Source: Saprospiraceae bacterium (lineage in GTDB: Bacteria; Bacteroidota; Bacteroidia; Chitinophagales; Saprospiraceae). From it: a stretch of 64,000 bases of DNA. Positions 52,551 through 61,953 of the stretch are shown piece by piece (positions within the stretch are counted from its first letter, which is position 1; each line of letters begins with the position of its first letter). A program made the translations under genes and the position numbers. Below the pieces are notes generated by a model, which saw nothing but the letters and a program-made list of their open reading frames with translations, searched no databases and had not been told where the DNA came from. Location of the stretch: the NCBI GenBank assembly GCA_016716185.1, contig JADJWV010000002.1, forward strand, positions 1,092,501 to 1,156,500, read 5' to 3'.

Positions 52551-53213
52551 ATGTCATTTCTCGATAAAGTTAAAGCAGTCTTTATAGTTCCAGAAACATC
52601 TACATCCGGGGAATCAAAAAATACAACGGATACAAGCAATTCAAGCCCTCAGCCTGAAGATATCAACTTAACAGATTCGATACAAAGTGAAACCGTAGAT
52701 CTTTCCAAGTTTGTCAGTATTCTCTCTGGTGCGCTGGAAAAGCACAACGAACCCGGATTCGACTACCTTGAATTCAGAAAAGCTTTGTTAAGCATTCAGA
52801 AATTGGGAGGAATGGATGAGTCAGCACAATACAAATCGGCATTTGCTGCAGCGCATGCCATGAACGTCGACGAGAATAAATTAAAGTCGACGGCTAAGAA
52901 GTATCTGCAAGTGCTTGAAGAAGAATACAAGCATTTTCAACTGACAGCCAATGAATATTTGAAAACGCAGCAGGCAAATTCGGAATCTGAAGGGAAACGA
53001 CTTACGGCTCTGATCCGGGATAAAGAAACGCTTATTGCCAATTTACAAAAGGAACTGGATGAGCATAAAAAGGAACTTGTTCAAATCAATGCCGCACTAG
53101 GTCAGGCTTCTGCCAAAGTCGAATCCAATAGAATTGGATTTATGAAAGTTTATAGCCAATTGGTCGATCAAATTCAAAAGGACATCCAGAATATGGAACA
53201 ATATCTCAAATGA
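52551..53213 (+). CDS. coiled-coil protein, partner of the PspA-like gene
   Basis: 220 residues with no signal peptide. A short N-terminus (MSFLDKVKAVFIVPE) and a polar Ser/Thr linker precede a helical region (LSKFVSILSGALEKHNEPGF, then DYLEFRKALLSIQKLGGMDE). A long coiled coil follows (about 120-220, KYLQVLEEEYKHFQLTANEY, ETLIANLQKELDEHKKELVQ). I do not recognise a named family. It is 24 bases from the PspA-like membrane protein gene, in the same direction, so a functional pair is likely. Confidence 0.6.
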   Translation: MSFLDKVKAVFIVPETSTSGESKNTTDTSNSSPQPEDINLTDSIQSETVDLSKFVSILSGALEKHNEPGFDYLEFRKALLSIQKLGGMDESAQYKSAFAAAHAMNVDENKLKSTAKKYLQVLEEEYKHFQLTANEYLKTQQANSESEGKRLTALIRDKETLIANLQKELDEHKKELVQINAALGQASAKVESNRIGFMKVYSQLVDQIQKDIQNMEQYLK

Positions 53214-53237
53214 TTTTGTAACTTTAATATCTGAATC

Positions 53238-54242
53238 ATGTCCACGCAAGTCAGAGATTTTTGGAAACGCCCGGAAGGAGTCACCGGAGCTATTGTGTTA
53301 GCAGGATTACTGGGAGGCGCCAGTTATCTCGTTTACAAGTCTCTTCCGGTATTAATTGGTCTTGCTTCCAACGCACTCTATTTTGCAGGAATGCTGCTCA
53401 TTCTCGGGGCAGTGCTTTATATGGTCCTGGATCCGAAAACCAGGGCTTTATTCAGTTATTTTTATAAATCACTGATGAGGGGTATCACTTCTATATTCAT
53501 TAAAATTGATCCTATCGCCATACTCAAAAACTATGTGGAAGATTTGAAGGACAATTTGGGTAAAATGAATAAACAGATCACCAAGCTGAGGAGTCAGATG
53601 CATGTATTGAAGGAGCAAATTTTTAATAATCAGAAACAAATCCATAGCAGTTTAAGTCAGGCTGAGGAGGCCAAACAGGAGAATAAACAAAATGTGCTTG
53701 TGTTGAAATCGAGACAGGCCGGAAGGTTAAAAGAATCCAATATGAAACTGGAGGATCTCTATACCAAAATGGACGTGCTGTATCGAGTTCTCATCAGGAT
53801 GTATGAAAATTCTGAAATTCTAGCAGAAGATATAACGGATCAGGTTAAAATAAAGGAACAGGAGCGCCTGGCCATCAGGGCAAGTCATTCTGCAATGAAA
53901 TCTGCAATGAGTGTGATTTCTGGTGATAAGGATAAGAGAGCCCTGTTTGAAGAATCTTTGGAAGTTCTGGCAGACGACATCAGTGGAAAAGTTGGAGAAA
54001 TGGAGCAGTTTATGGAGCTGTCAGAGAATTTTATGGCATCCGTTGATCTTCAAAATGGTGTATTTGAAGAAGAAGGGCTGAAAATGCTTGAGAAATGGGA
54101 AAAAGAAGGAGTTTCAAAATTATTAGGTGACGCAAAAAGAGAAATCGTTAGTTTGGATTCCACGATCCAATTGCCTGAAAGAGAAGTTCAATCCAGCGGA
54201 AGTTTGAAAACCCAATACGAAGAATTATTTAAATCTAAATAA
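53238..54242 (+). CDS. membrane-anchored PspA/IM30-like coiled-coil protein
   Basis: 334 residues. Two transmembrane helices form an N-terminal hairpin (about 14-36 and 40-63). The remainder is nearly all helix: IDPIAILKNYVEDLKDNLGK then MNKQITKLRSQMHVLKEQIF resembles the start of PspA/IM30 (D-P-x-x-L..Y..D.ED.L.K), followed by long amphipathic helices to about residue 310. PspA-type proteins are ESCRT-III relatives that remodel or protect membranes. PspA itself has no transmembrane hairpin, so this would be an anchored version. The link is by pattern only, and structural prediction could overturn it. Confidence 0.5.
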   Translation: MSTQVRDFWKRPEGVTGAIVLAGLLGGASYLVYKSLPVLIGLASNALYFAGMLLILGAVLYMVLDPKTRALFSYFYKSLMRGITSIFIKIDPIAILKNYVEDLKDNLGKMNKQITKLRSQMHVLKEQIFNNQKQIHSSLSQAEEAKQENKQNVLVLKSRQAGRLKESNMKLEDLYTKMDVLYRVLIRMYENSEILAEDITDQVKIKEQERLAIRASHSAMKSAMSVISGDKDKRALFEESLEVLADDISGKVGEMEQFMELSENFMASVDLQNGVFEEEGLKMLEKWEKEGVSKLLGDAKREIVSLDSTIQLPEREVQSSGSLKTQYEELFKSK

Positions 54243-54374
54243 AGGGGACTTCTAAAAATTGTAAAGGAGCAAGCACCAAGGGCATTTTCTAATGTTTCCA
54301 GCTCTTTAATGGCCTTGTTATTTTGCTATTTAATCCTCTGGGTATGGCATCGCCCCGGGCTTTTATTTTGTGAT

Positions 54375-54382
54375 TAACTTTG
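54375..54382 (+). promoter_or_regulatory. putative -7 box of the aspartate kinase gene
   Basis: TAACTTTG followed by C fits TAnnTTTG, 17 bases before the ATG at 54400. It lies inside the longer frame beginning GTG at 54370 and so favours the ATG start. Confidence 0.4.
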
Positions 54383-54399
54383 CAGTTCAATTCTTTTCT

Positions 54400-55692
54400 A
54401 TGCGAGTTTTTAAATTTGGTGGTGCTTCTGTAAAGAATGCGGAAGGATTCAGGAATGTTGGTAAAATCATTTCTAATTACAGTGAGAATCATCCTTTAGC
54501 GGTCATCGTTTCCGCTACCGGAAAAACTACGAATCAATTAGAGGAAGTCGTAGAAGCCAAGTTTCAAGCACCGGAAGAAGCACTGGCAAAACTCAGGAAA
54601 ATTAAAGACCACCATTATCAGATCGCCAGAGACTTATTCAAGGAAGTTCCACAGGATTTGGAGGTGCATATTCAGGAACATTTTGTGGAAGCGGAATGGA
54701 TACTCGAAGAATTGCGCGAAATGAAGTATGATTATGTATATGATCAGGTTGTCAGCATTGGGGAGTTGGTTTCTTCCAGAATACTTACAGCCTGGTTGCA
54801 ACACGAAAAAACAGATGTGGTCTGGTGCGACGCGCGTGACCTGATTATAACCAATGATACTTACCGGGAGGGAAGAGTCCAATGGGATGTGACCAATCAA
54901 CGGATCCGGCAAAACTTATTTCCACAACTGAATGAGGGTCATATCGTTGTTACCCAGGGTTTTATTGGTTCAACGACGGAAAACAACACCACGACTCTTG
55001 GTCGTGAGGGTTCAGATTATACAGCGGCCATCCTGGCCAGTGCTTTGGATGCAAACGGGATGTACATATGGAAAGATGTGCCAGGAGTGTTGACCGCAGA
55101 TCCGGACCTTTTTGTCAACGTGACCAAACTCGACCGACTTAGTTACCGGGAGGCTATTGAAATGACTTACTACGGATGTAAGGTTATCCATCCCAAGACC
55201 ATTCAACCGCTTAAATTAAAAAATATACCACTGTTTGTGAAATCATTTATACAGCCAGGCGAAGAAGGTACTCTTATATCCGGAGCAGCAGATCTGGAGT
55301 ATCCTCCCATAGTTGTACTTGAAACCAAACAGGCCTTATTGCATTTTGCATCGTTGGACCTTTCTTTTATTGCAGAGTATCATCTTGCTCATTTATTTGA
55401 ATTATTCGATAAGTTCAGGATCAAAGTCAATATGATGCGCAATTCTGCAATTTCATTTTCTGTATGTGTTAACAATGATCAGAGCAGGATATTGCAGTTG
55501 ATCCAGGAAATAGAATCCATGTTTAAGGTGGTTGTGGATCAGGACCTGGAACTTCTTACTGTGCGCCATTACCAGGAATCCATGCTTGCAAAGTTATTGG
55601 AAGAAAAAGTAGTATTGTTGGAAGAAAGAACCAGAAACACAGTGCAATTGGTGGTGAAACAGGCCTTACCCATCTTGCCCCGCAAAAAATAG
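54400..55692 (+). CDS. aspartate kinase, monofunctional
   Basis: 430 residues from the ATG at 54400 (MRVFKFGGASVKNAEGF, with K5-FGGAS the ATP-binding start). Further amino acid kinase motifs: VIVSATGKTTNQL, TQGFIGSTTENNTTTLGREG then SDYTAAILA, and DVPGVLTADPDL with EMTYYGCKVIHPKTIQPL. The C-terminal 120 residues hold two ACT-like regulatory units, ending with a basic tail. It phosphorylates L-aspartate, the first step to lysine, methionine and threonine. The ACT units suggest feedback control. It stands alone; its stop lies three bases from the convergent barstar-like gene. Confidence 0.93.
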   Translation: MRVFKFGGASVKNAEGFRNVGKIISNYSENHPLAVIVSATGKTTNQLEEVVEAKFQAPEEALAKLRKIKDHHYQIARDLFKEVPQDLEVHIQEHFVEAEWILEELREMKYDYVYDQVVSIGELVSSRILTAWLQHEKTDVVWCDARDLIITNDTYREGRVQWDVTNQRIRQNLFPQLNEGHIVVTQGFIGSTTENNTTTLGREGSDYTAAILASALDANGMYIWKDVPGVLTADPDLFVNVTKLDRLSYREAIEMTYYGCKVIHPKTIQPLKLKNIPLFVKSFIQPGEEGTLISGAADLEYPPIVVLETKQALLHFASLDLSFIAEYHLAHLFELFDKFRIKVNMMRNSAISFSVCVNNDQSRILQLIQEIESMFKVVVDQDLELLTVRHYQESMLAKLLEEKVVLLEERTRNTVQLVVKQALPILPRKK

Positions 55693-55695
55693 GCA

Positions 55696-56142
55696 TCAAT
55701 TAATTATTTCAAATTCTATATCATTTGCTTCAAATAATTCTTTGAGCTTATCGCTATAGCTTAAATATACTGAAAAGAGTTTAGAAGAAATCATCGCTTC
55801 GGATCCCAATATCCAGGAAATGCAGACATCGTATAAGGTACCCCAAAAATCTTCCAGGAAATCGGGATCTGCAACTTCTCCTGACAAAAGGAGGTCGGCA
55901 TTTTCAAAATAGATCACGATGTGATCCTGTGTTATCCATTCGAGATCCATCAGGCAATCGTATAAAGCATCCAGATTATTTCCGAAATAGTCAGGAAATT
56001 CAAAATGCGATTTCAATTGCCGATATAAGTCATCAGAGGTCGTACATAATTTACCATTTAATTGAACCACGTAGGCATTTCTGAACTTCAGTGTGTGGAA
56101 TTTTTCGGAATCCCGAAGCAAATAGAAATTTGAACTACTCAT
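55696..56142 (-). CDS. barstar-family immunity protein
   Basis: 148 residues. The barstar signature is clear: LNGKLCTTSDDLYRQLKSHF, then EFPDYFGNNLDALYDCLMDL with the inhibitory helix (aspartate and asparagine contact the RNase active site). Other barstars are about 90 residues, so this one has about 50 extra residues at the C-terminus (SDKLKELFEANDIEFEIIN). It overlaps the RNase gene by four bases. It should stay in the cytoplasm and neutralise the barnase-like enzyme made next to it. Confidence 0.88.
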   Translation of the reverse strand: MSSSNFYLLRDSEKFHTLKFRNAYVVQLNGKLCTTSDDLYRQLKSHFEFPDYFGNNLDALYDCLMDLEWITQDHIVIYFENADLLLSGEVADPDFLEDFWGTLYDVCISWILGSEAMISSKLFSVYLSYSDKLKELFEANDIEFEIIN

Positions 56143-56558
56143 TTTATTTGAATAAAACTTTTATAATGATCTGAGGTATAGTAAGCTGAATTATCTGATC
56201 CGGTTATCAACCGTTCTGCTCCTCTGGATTGACCTTTTCGTTTAGGATAAACATCCCATTCCCTGTAATCAATGCGATTGCCCTGTTCATCTTTTTGCTT
56301 GAGTCTTCTTTCGCGGTTTTGAAAATTCCTGCCACCCACAAAATTTTCAGGAGGTTTGCCGTATTGACTTACATAAGCCAGTGTTTGATAAACGTAATCC
56401 GGAATGCTTTGCGTTGAACTTTTATGGTTTTCAATCGGATTTGTCTGTGGTAAGGAATTCCGATCAAGGATTTTAACTGGTTCCTGGTGATTGTTGAGAA
56501 CAAAGATCAGCCCTGTTATAGAGATGATCAATACAAGCAGGATGAGCAGCTTCTTCAT
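56139..56558 (-). CDS. exported or anchored barnase-like ribonuclease
   Basis: 139 residues. One N-terminal transmembrane segment or signal anchor (MKKLLILLVLIISITGLIFV) precedes a linker and a microbial RNase N1/T1-type domain (about 50-139). The catalytic set of barnase is present: E100 in YREWDV, R112 and R116 in SRGAERLI, and H131 in TSDHYKSF. It cleaves RNA next to guanine in known relatives. It comes first in a two-gene operon with its barstar-like inhibitor (four-base overlap). The N-terminal segment suggests activity outside the cytoplasm. Confidence 0.88.
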   Translation of the reverse strand: MKKLLILLVLIISITGLIFVLNNHQEPVKILDRNSLPQTNPIENHKSSTQSIPDYVYQTLAYVSQYGKPPENFVGGRNFQNRERRLKQKDEQGNRIDYREWDVYPKRKGQSRGAERLITGSDNSAYYTSDHYKSFIQIK

Positions 56559-56601
56559 AAATATGTCAGAACAATACCTGAAAGATTTTAATATTTTTCG
56601 A

Positions 56602-59600
56602 TCAGCCCAACCAGCTTTTAATTTTTTCGCGGGTCCTGTAGCCCAATATATACATCGCCGGCACCACTAACAAAGTCAGGAAGGTCGAGGCGATCAATCC
56701 AAAAATTATGGTCCAAGCCAATGGTCCCCAGAAAGCAACATTATCGCCACCCAGGTAAAATTTCGGATCGAAGTCTGTAAACAGCGATTCAAAATCCATA
56801 TTTACACCAACAGCAAGAGGGATTAATCCTAATATAGCCGATAGGGCTGTGAGTACAACAGGCGTGATCCTCGTTGCTCCTCCTGTTACCACCGCATCAA
56901 GTACATGTTCGCCGCGATTTCTGAGTTCATCAATAAATTCTATAAGTAATATTCCGTTTCGCACAACGATACCGGCAAGAGCAAAAATACCAACGCCGGT
57001 CATGACAGCACTTAATGTGATTTTAAAAAATCCAAAACCCAGATTGATCCCAATCAAACAAAATAAAACCGTCGTAAAAATGATAAAAGGCTTGACAACA
57101 GAATTAAATTGCGTCACGAGGATCAGAAACATGAGGGCCAAAGCTGCTCCAAATGCGATGGATAGAAAATCAATAGTTTCTTGCAGTTCCTCCTGTTCTC
57201 CGGCAAATGAAATTTCATATCCTTCGGGAATATCCATTTGAGCAGAGAGATCCTTTATTTGGTTGATGATGGGTGCTGCACTGTAACCACTTACGATGTC
57301 AGAGCTCAATGTGAGTACTCTTTTTTGGTTTTTGCGGTTGATACTCGAAAGAGAATTTCCGTATCTGATATCTGCGATGGATGAAATCGGTATTTGTTTG
57401 AATTGCATAGACGACATATCCATGAATGCAATTTCGAGATTCATCAACTCCTCCATCTGATCGCGATCTTCTTCGCGAATCCTCAGCTGGATTGGATAAT
57501 CGTCGTTGCTGTCCCTGTATTTGGATACTTCTTTTCCAAACAATGCAGTTCTCAACTCAGAACCAACCTGAGCAAGACTAACGCCTTCGCGTTGTGCTTT
57601 TTCTTCATTTATTTCTATCAGGATTTCGGGTTTACTTATTTGCAGATCAGATTTCAAACCATCTATACCTTCAATTCCGTTTTCCTGAATTCCTACTATA
57701 ATGTTCTTGCTGATTTTATCAAGAACATCAAAATCGTCACCACTGATCTCGATGCTGATGGGTTTTCCCACAGGCGGACCATTTCGTTCTTTTTCTACCG
57801 TCAGTTCTGCGCCTGCAATACCTGTTTTAAATTCATTTCGAAGTGCTTCCAAAACCTCAGTGGTCGATTTGCCATTTCGTTCTGCAAATCTTACAAAGGC
57901 AACACTCACCTTGCTTTTATGTGGCGTTGCAACCCTGTCGGGGTTATCGGGATCACCGGCTCCCAATCCGACATTGGATATCACAGAAGAAACTATGGGA
58001 TTGTTTTCTCCGATTATTTTATTTACGCGGCCTTCTATAATTTTTGTAATGGAATCCGTAACCCACGCGTCTGTACCAATTGGCATTTTGCAATAGACAA
58101 AGGCAAAATTGGGTTGTGATTCCGGAAATGTTTCTACTGAAGGATTTGTACTGCCATAGTATATAAAACTAAAGATCAACAAAAGAAATACGGAAAGAAT
58201 CAGGACAAGTGGACGTAACCCCTTCAACAGGAAATACAAAGTTGAACGATACGCTGTCAATACATTTGGCCATAATCTTGTCTGGAAAAAAGTAATGGAC
58301 CTTCTTCCAAGAAAATGGTAGAGCAGGATTAACAATATGCAAAAAACTGAAAAATTACCCAATCCCTTACCAGCACCCAAATAACCAATAACAGCCAGGG
58401 CTGAGAACACGATAAAAGCTTTCCTGAATTCTTTTAGACTGTATTTCTGATTTGCTGCATCGTCGTGTTTCATAAATGATACAGCGAATACCGGATTCAT
58501 AACGAAAGCGACGAACAAAGAAGCTCCAAGAGTAATGATGAGTGTCACAGGCATATGCGACATGAATTTTCCAATAATGCCCGGCCAAAGCAGCAGTGGA
58601 AAAAACGGCGTAAGTGTGGTGAGTGTCCCCGTCAATACAGGAATAAAAACCTCTCCGGCTGCATTTTGTGCAGCTTCTACAATGGTCAGTTCCCGGTGTT
58701 TATGGAAAATCCGGTGCGTGTTTTCTATGACCACGATTGCATCATCCACAATGATTCCCAGAGCAAGCAACAGGGAAAATAATACGATGACATTCAGCGT
58801 CATATCCATTCCAGGCATCACGAGAAAAGTTACGAAACAGGAAAGGGGAACAGCAAGTCCAACAAAAAAGGCATTGGTAAAGCCCATGAAAAACATCAGA
58901 ATAAACACTACGAAAATAAATCCAAGGATTACGGTATTTACAAGGTCGTGCAATTGCACTCTGGTATTCTCGGAGGTATCACCGGTCACTTTTATGACTA
59001 ATCCCTGTGGGAATTTATTTTCTTTATACTCTTTTATAATTTCATAAATCTTATCGGTTGCGGTGATCAAATTTTCTCCACTTCTTTTAATGACATTTAA
59101 TGTAATAACCGGTTTGTTATTTAGCCTGGCGAAATCCTGTTTTTCTTTAAAGCCATCCTTTACCTGGGCAATGTCTTTTAGAAAAACCAGGTTTCCCTGG
59201 AATGACCTGATGATGACATTTTCAATTTCTTTAGGATCTTTAAATTCTCCTGCGATCCTTACATTCCTGCGTAAATCATCTATGATTAGTTCTCCGGCAG
59301 AAATGTTTATATTCTGTCTTTGAAGGGCATTTTCAATATCCATCATGGTGATGCCCAATGCATTCATCCGGTAAAGGTCTACATTGACCTGAATTTCCCT
59401 TTCGACTGCACCAATAATATCTACTCTTGTTATTTCTTTGTTTCCTTCAATTTTATCTTTTAGCTGTTCGGCATATAATTTTAATTTGTCTAATGGAAAA
59501 TCACCGGCTAAGTTGATATTCATGATGGGGATCTCGCTGAAATCAAATTCCTGAATTTGCGGGTCATCCTGCAGGTCCGTTGGAAGGTCGTTTTTAGCTT

Positions 59601-59964
59601 TATCAACCGCGTCCGATACCCTTTGTTTACATAACTTAGGGTCCATGTCGGCATTGAATTCAGCAAAAATCATTGCAAAATCTGAAACTGAATTGCTCTT
59701 TACTTTTTTAATCCCATTGATCGATTTTAATTGTTTTTCGATGGGCTTAACGATGAGATTTTCCATATCCTCCGGGGAAGCTCCGGGATATATCGTTGCA
59801 ACCGAAATGGTAGGGATAACAATATCCGGAAAAAGCTCTTTCGGGATTCGCTCATAAGACAGTAATCCTGCAATGGATATCAGGATAATGATCACATAGA
59901 TGCTTGTGGAGTTTTTGATACACCAGTTGGTAAACCGGAGCTGTTTGACATGGTCGAGTTTCAT
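56602..59964 (-). CDS. RND efflux pump inner-membrane transporter (HAE-type)
   Basis: 1,120 residues, twelve transmembrane segments and two large periplasmic loops. The N-terminal pore region has VATIYPGASPEDMENLIVKP; TM4 carries the proton-relay aspartates in ALGIIVDDAIVVIENTHR; the late repeat has GIFALAGIVVRNGILLIEFI. The central loop is longer than in AcrB and includes a hydrophobic segment (about 505-550), so the length is above the usual 1,040. It exports hydrophobic or amphiphilic compounds with its adaptor. It lies 17 bases after the adaptor gene. No outer-membrane channel gene is next to it. Confidence 0.92.
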   Translation of the reverse strand: MKLDHVKQLRFTNWCIKNSTSIYVIIILISIAGLLSYERIPKELFPDIVIPTISVATIYPGASPEDMENLIVKPIEKQLKSINGIKKVKSNSVSDFAMIFAEFNADMDPKLCKQRVSDAVDKAKNDLPTDLQDDPQIQEFDFSEIPIMNINLAGDFPLDKLKLYAEQLKDKIEGNKEITRVDIIGAVEREIQVNVDLYRMNALGITMMDIENALQRQNINISAGELIIDDLRRNVRIAGEFKDPKEIENVIIRSFQGNLVFLKDIAQVKDGFKEKQDFARLNNKPVITLNVIKRSGENLITATDKIYEIIKEYKENKFPQGLVIKVTGDTSENTRVQLHDLVNTVILGFIFVVFILMFFMGFTNAFFVGLAVPLSCFVTFLVMPGMDMTLNVIVLFSLLLALGIIVDDAIVVIENTHRIFHKHRELTIVEAAQNAAGEVFIPVLTGTLTTLTPFFPLLLWPGIIGKFMSHMPVTLIITLGASLFVAFVMNPVFAVSFMKHDDAANQKYSLKEFRKAFIVFSALAVIGYLGAGKGLGNFSVFCILLILLYHFLGRRSITFFQTRLWPNVLTAYRSTLYFLLKGLRPLVLILSVFLLLIFSFIYYGSTNPSVETFPESQPNFAFVYCKMPIGTDAWVTDSITKIIEGRVNKIIGENNPIVSSVISNVGLGAGDPDNPDRVATPHKSKVSVAFVRFAERNGKSTTEVLEALRNEFKTGIAGAELTVEKERNGPPVGKPISIEISGDDFDVLDKISKNIIVGIQENGIEGIDGLKSDLQISKPEILIEINEEKAQREGVSLAQVGSELRTALFGKEVSKYRDSNDDYPIQLRIREEDRDQMEELMNLEIAFMDMSSMQFKQIPISSIADIRYGNSLSSINRKNQKRVLTLSSDIVSGYSAAPIINQIKDLSAQMDIPEGYEISFAGEQEELQETIDFLSIAFGAALALMFLILVTQFNSVVKPFIIFTTVLFCLIGINLGFGFFKITLSAVMTGVGIFALAGIVVRNGILLIEFIDELRNRGEHVLDAVVTGGATRITPVVLTALSAILGLIPLAVGVNMDFESLFTDFDPKFYLGGDNVAFWGPLAWTIIFGLIASTFLTLLVVPAMYILGYRTREKIKSWLG

Positions 59965-59981
59965 AACGATTTATTTGGGTA

Positions 59982-61115
59982 TTAAAGAGCGATAAGTTGG
60001 CCGTCGACCAATTCACTGTATCCACTTGAAATAATTTTATCTCCGGCAGACAAACCGTTTTTCACAACCGTTTTTCCCTGGTAACTTATTCCGCTGAGAA
60101 TGTTCTTTCTTCGCGCATACCAAAAGCCATCTGCAGGCTCAGCAACCAATATGTATTCTTCGCCGTTGATGCTGGTTTGAATCAGGTTGGATGATACCAC
60201 CAATGCTTTGTCAATATTACTGGAGTTTATTTTTAATCTGACCGATTGATTGCTGTTGAATGTGTATGTTGCTTTCGGAATTGCAACTTCTATAGTGAAC
60301 GTTCTCGTTCTCGGATCAATTGAGCTGGATACAAACTGGATCCTGGATTGGAATTCTAAGTTTTTCTCCGGAATGCCGATAATTACTTTGTCCCCTTTTT
60401 TAACATCATTCACATGTTTGTCGCTCAATTGGGCTTTGATTGACATTTCCCGGTTATTTACAACGCGGATCCCATGCATTCCCGGTGAAGCCATTTCTCC
60501 GATTTTTAGTTTAACAGCATCAACGGTGCCTGTAACAGGTGCCTTGATGTAACTCAATGCAATCTGAGCTTCCAATGTTTTAAGTTTTTGCTCGAGTTGT
60601 TCCTTTTGATTTTTAGCCTGAAGGTATTGGGCTTCAGAACCAATTTGCTGATCCCATAACCTTTTTTGTTTGTCGTAAAGTGTGTTGGCCAAATCCAGTC
60701 CCGTTTTAACTTCATCCATGGCTTTGCGAAGTGGTCCTGCATCCAGCGCTGCCAGAATCTTGCCGGAATTTACTTTTTCACCTTCGCGTACATAAATCGC
60801 AGTAACCACACCGGGAGTTTGTGGAGCGGCCAGCACATTTAAGTCAGACTCAACCAGTCCCTGAACATCGATGAAATATGAGAAATCTTGAGGTTGGAGC
60901 GTATCAACCACTACGATTTTTGATTTTCTGGATTGTGAACTGGTATCCGATTCGGCAATTTGCACTTGTAAAGCTTTGATCTGATCGTTGATTTCTTTAG
61001 CCTGTTGTTTTAAAGCGATCAATTGAGCAGCAGGGTCAGATTCTTTAGCAGGTTGATTGCAACTTAGAATAATACCTGAGAAGATCAGGCAAATTTTAAA
61101 AAATTGAAGTTTCAT
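59982..61115 (-). CDS. RND pump periplasmic adaptor lipoprotein (MFP)
   Basis: 377 residues from the ATG near 61115, which gives a lipoprotein signal MKLQFFKICLIFSGIILSC with the lipid cysteine at 19. A longer start 36 bases upstream would bury this signal. A short coiled coil (LIALKQQAKEINDQIKALQV) comes before the barrel-sandwich hybrid domain (NVLAAPQTPGVVTAIYVREG, and VKLKIGEMASPGMHGIRVVN). Between them is a helical hairpin (MDEVKTGLDLANTLYDKQKR on). A beta-barrel and membrane-proximal domain follow. It bridges the RND transporter and an outer-membrane channel. It is the first gene of the pair. Confidence 0.92.
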   Translation of the reverse strand: MKLQFFKICLIFSGIILSCNQPAKESDPAAQLIALKQQAKEINDQIKALQVQIAESDTSSQSRKSKIVVVDTLQPQDFSYFIDVQGLVESDLNVLAAPQTPGVVTAIYVREGEKVNSGKILAALDAGPLRKAMDEVKTGLDLANTLYDKQKRLWDQQIGSEAQYLQAKNQKEQLEQKLKTLEAQIALSYIKAPVTGTVDAVKLKIGEMASPGMHGIRVVNNREMSIKAQLSDKHVNDVKKGDKVIIGIPEKNLEFQSRIQFVSSSIDPRTRTFTIEVAIPKATYTFNSNQSVRLKINSSNIDKALVVSSNLIQTSINGEEYILVAEPADGFWYARRKNILSGISYQGKTVVKNGLSAGDKIISSGYSELVDGQLIAL

Positions 61116-61348
61116 TGGGCCCTTGATTTTTATAAATTTGGATAAGCTCATCCAAAGGAGGAATGTTAAATTCTTTCAGATATGTATTTTCGTCCGTAAA
61201 AGTAACGGTCATTTTTCCAAATGGTTCTTAATGATTCGTAAATTTTATGTAATTGAACATCGAAACAGGTAAATGTGGAATCCTTTCTAATGCTGACCAC
61301 TGAAAAGACCCCGGTAGTTTGTATAAATTACAAGCTTAGCGCAAAGTC

Positions 61349-61792
61349 TCAAAAGGGATACGGGGGCAGGGTCGCTGTAAACTGGTAACTGTTTTTAGCA
61401 AAATCTATTTCTGCCAGCATAAGTTCATTTCCGTTGCAAATGCCTAAAAAAGGTGCTTTCAATTCGAAATTGTAAACGGCTGCCTGGTCGAATATGATCT
61501 GCGTCAAGGGGAATTCAGGTTCTTTGCATTCGAATAAAATTTTAGCCTGAACTTGTTGATCGTACACCACCAGATCGAATCTTTTAATGCGGTTAAATAC
61601 CTGGAGTCTTTTTTCAACGGCCATCCTACCAAAAGGATATTGATGGACCTTGTTCAACCATAACATAAGGCATTGCCTGACCCTTTCCTCCGGGGTCAAT
61701 ACAAGCCACTTTTGCCGCACGGGGTCAAATACCATCGAATTATTTTGCCTGAGATATTTTTGCATCTCGGCTATCGTTATTGAAGAGTTCAT
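61349..61792 (-). CDS. HsdR-N-like PD-(D/E)XK family protein
   Basis: 147 residues from the ATG at 61790-61792, which I prefer over a start at 61903 because the longer version adds 37 unlike residues. The pattern is that of short Bacteroidota proteins named for the type I restriction HsdR N-terminal domain: MVFDPVRQKWLVLTPEERVR, MAVEKRLQVFNRIKRFDLVV, then ILFECKEPEFPLTQIIFDQA and NGNEL. The nuclease core D...E-C-K is present (FDLVV, FECK). There is no ATPase or other restriction subunit next to it, so it is probably a house enzyme of unknown target. Confidence 0.8.
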   Translation of the reverse strand: MNSSITIAEMQKYLRQNNSMVFDPVRQKWLVLTPEERVRQCLMLWLNKVHQYPFGRMAVEKRLQVFNRIKRFDLVVYDQQVQAKILFECKEPEFPLTQIIFDQAAVYNFELKAPFLGICNGNELMLAEIDFAKNSYQFTATLPPYPF

Positions 61793-61953
61793 TGAAAGGT
61801 AAAAATAAATGTTTGCAACGAATTTATCCTGGCATAGATTGGGCGCTAAAAAGCTTAAATATTGTTGAGGCCAGAGCTGGATTACATATTGTGATTTGGC
61901 CAAACAACATTGTGTTTTGTGAGTTATTTTTGAGCTGAATTAAAATTAAAGCC

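Noticed and set aside
52551..54242. Tellurite resistance (TerB/TelA/XpaC) pair
   Set aside because: Considered from the adjacency and helical content, but the TelA signature and TerB acidic motifs are missing; the PspA-like reading fits better.
61793..61903. Upstream extension of the HsdR-N-like protein
   Set aside because: The 37 extra residues have no resemblance to the family and extend close to the divergent flippase gene; the ATG at 61792 gives the usual length.
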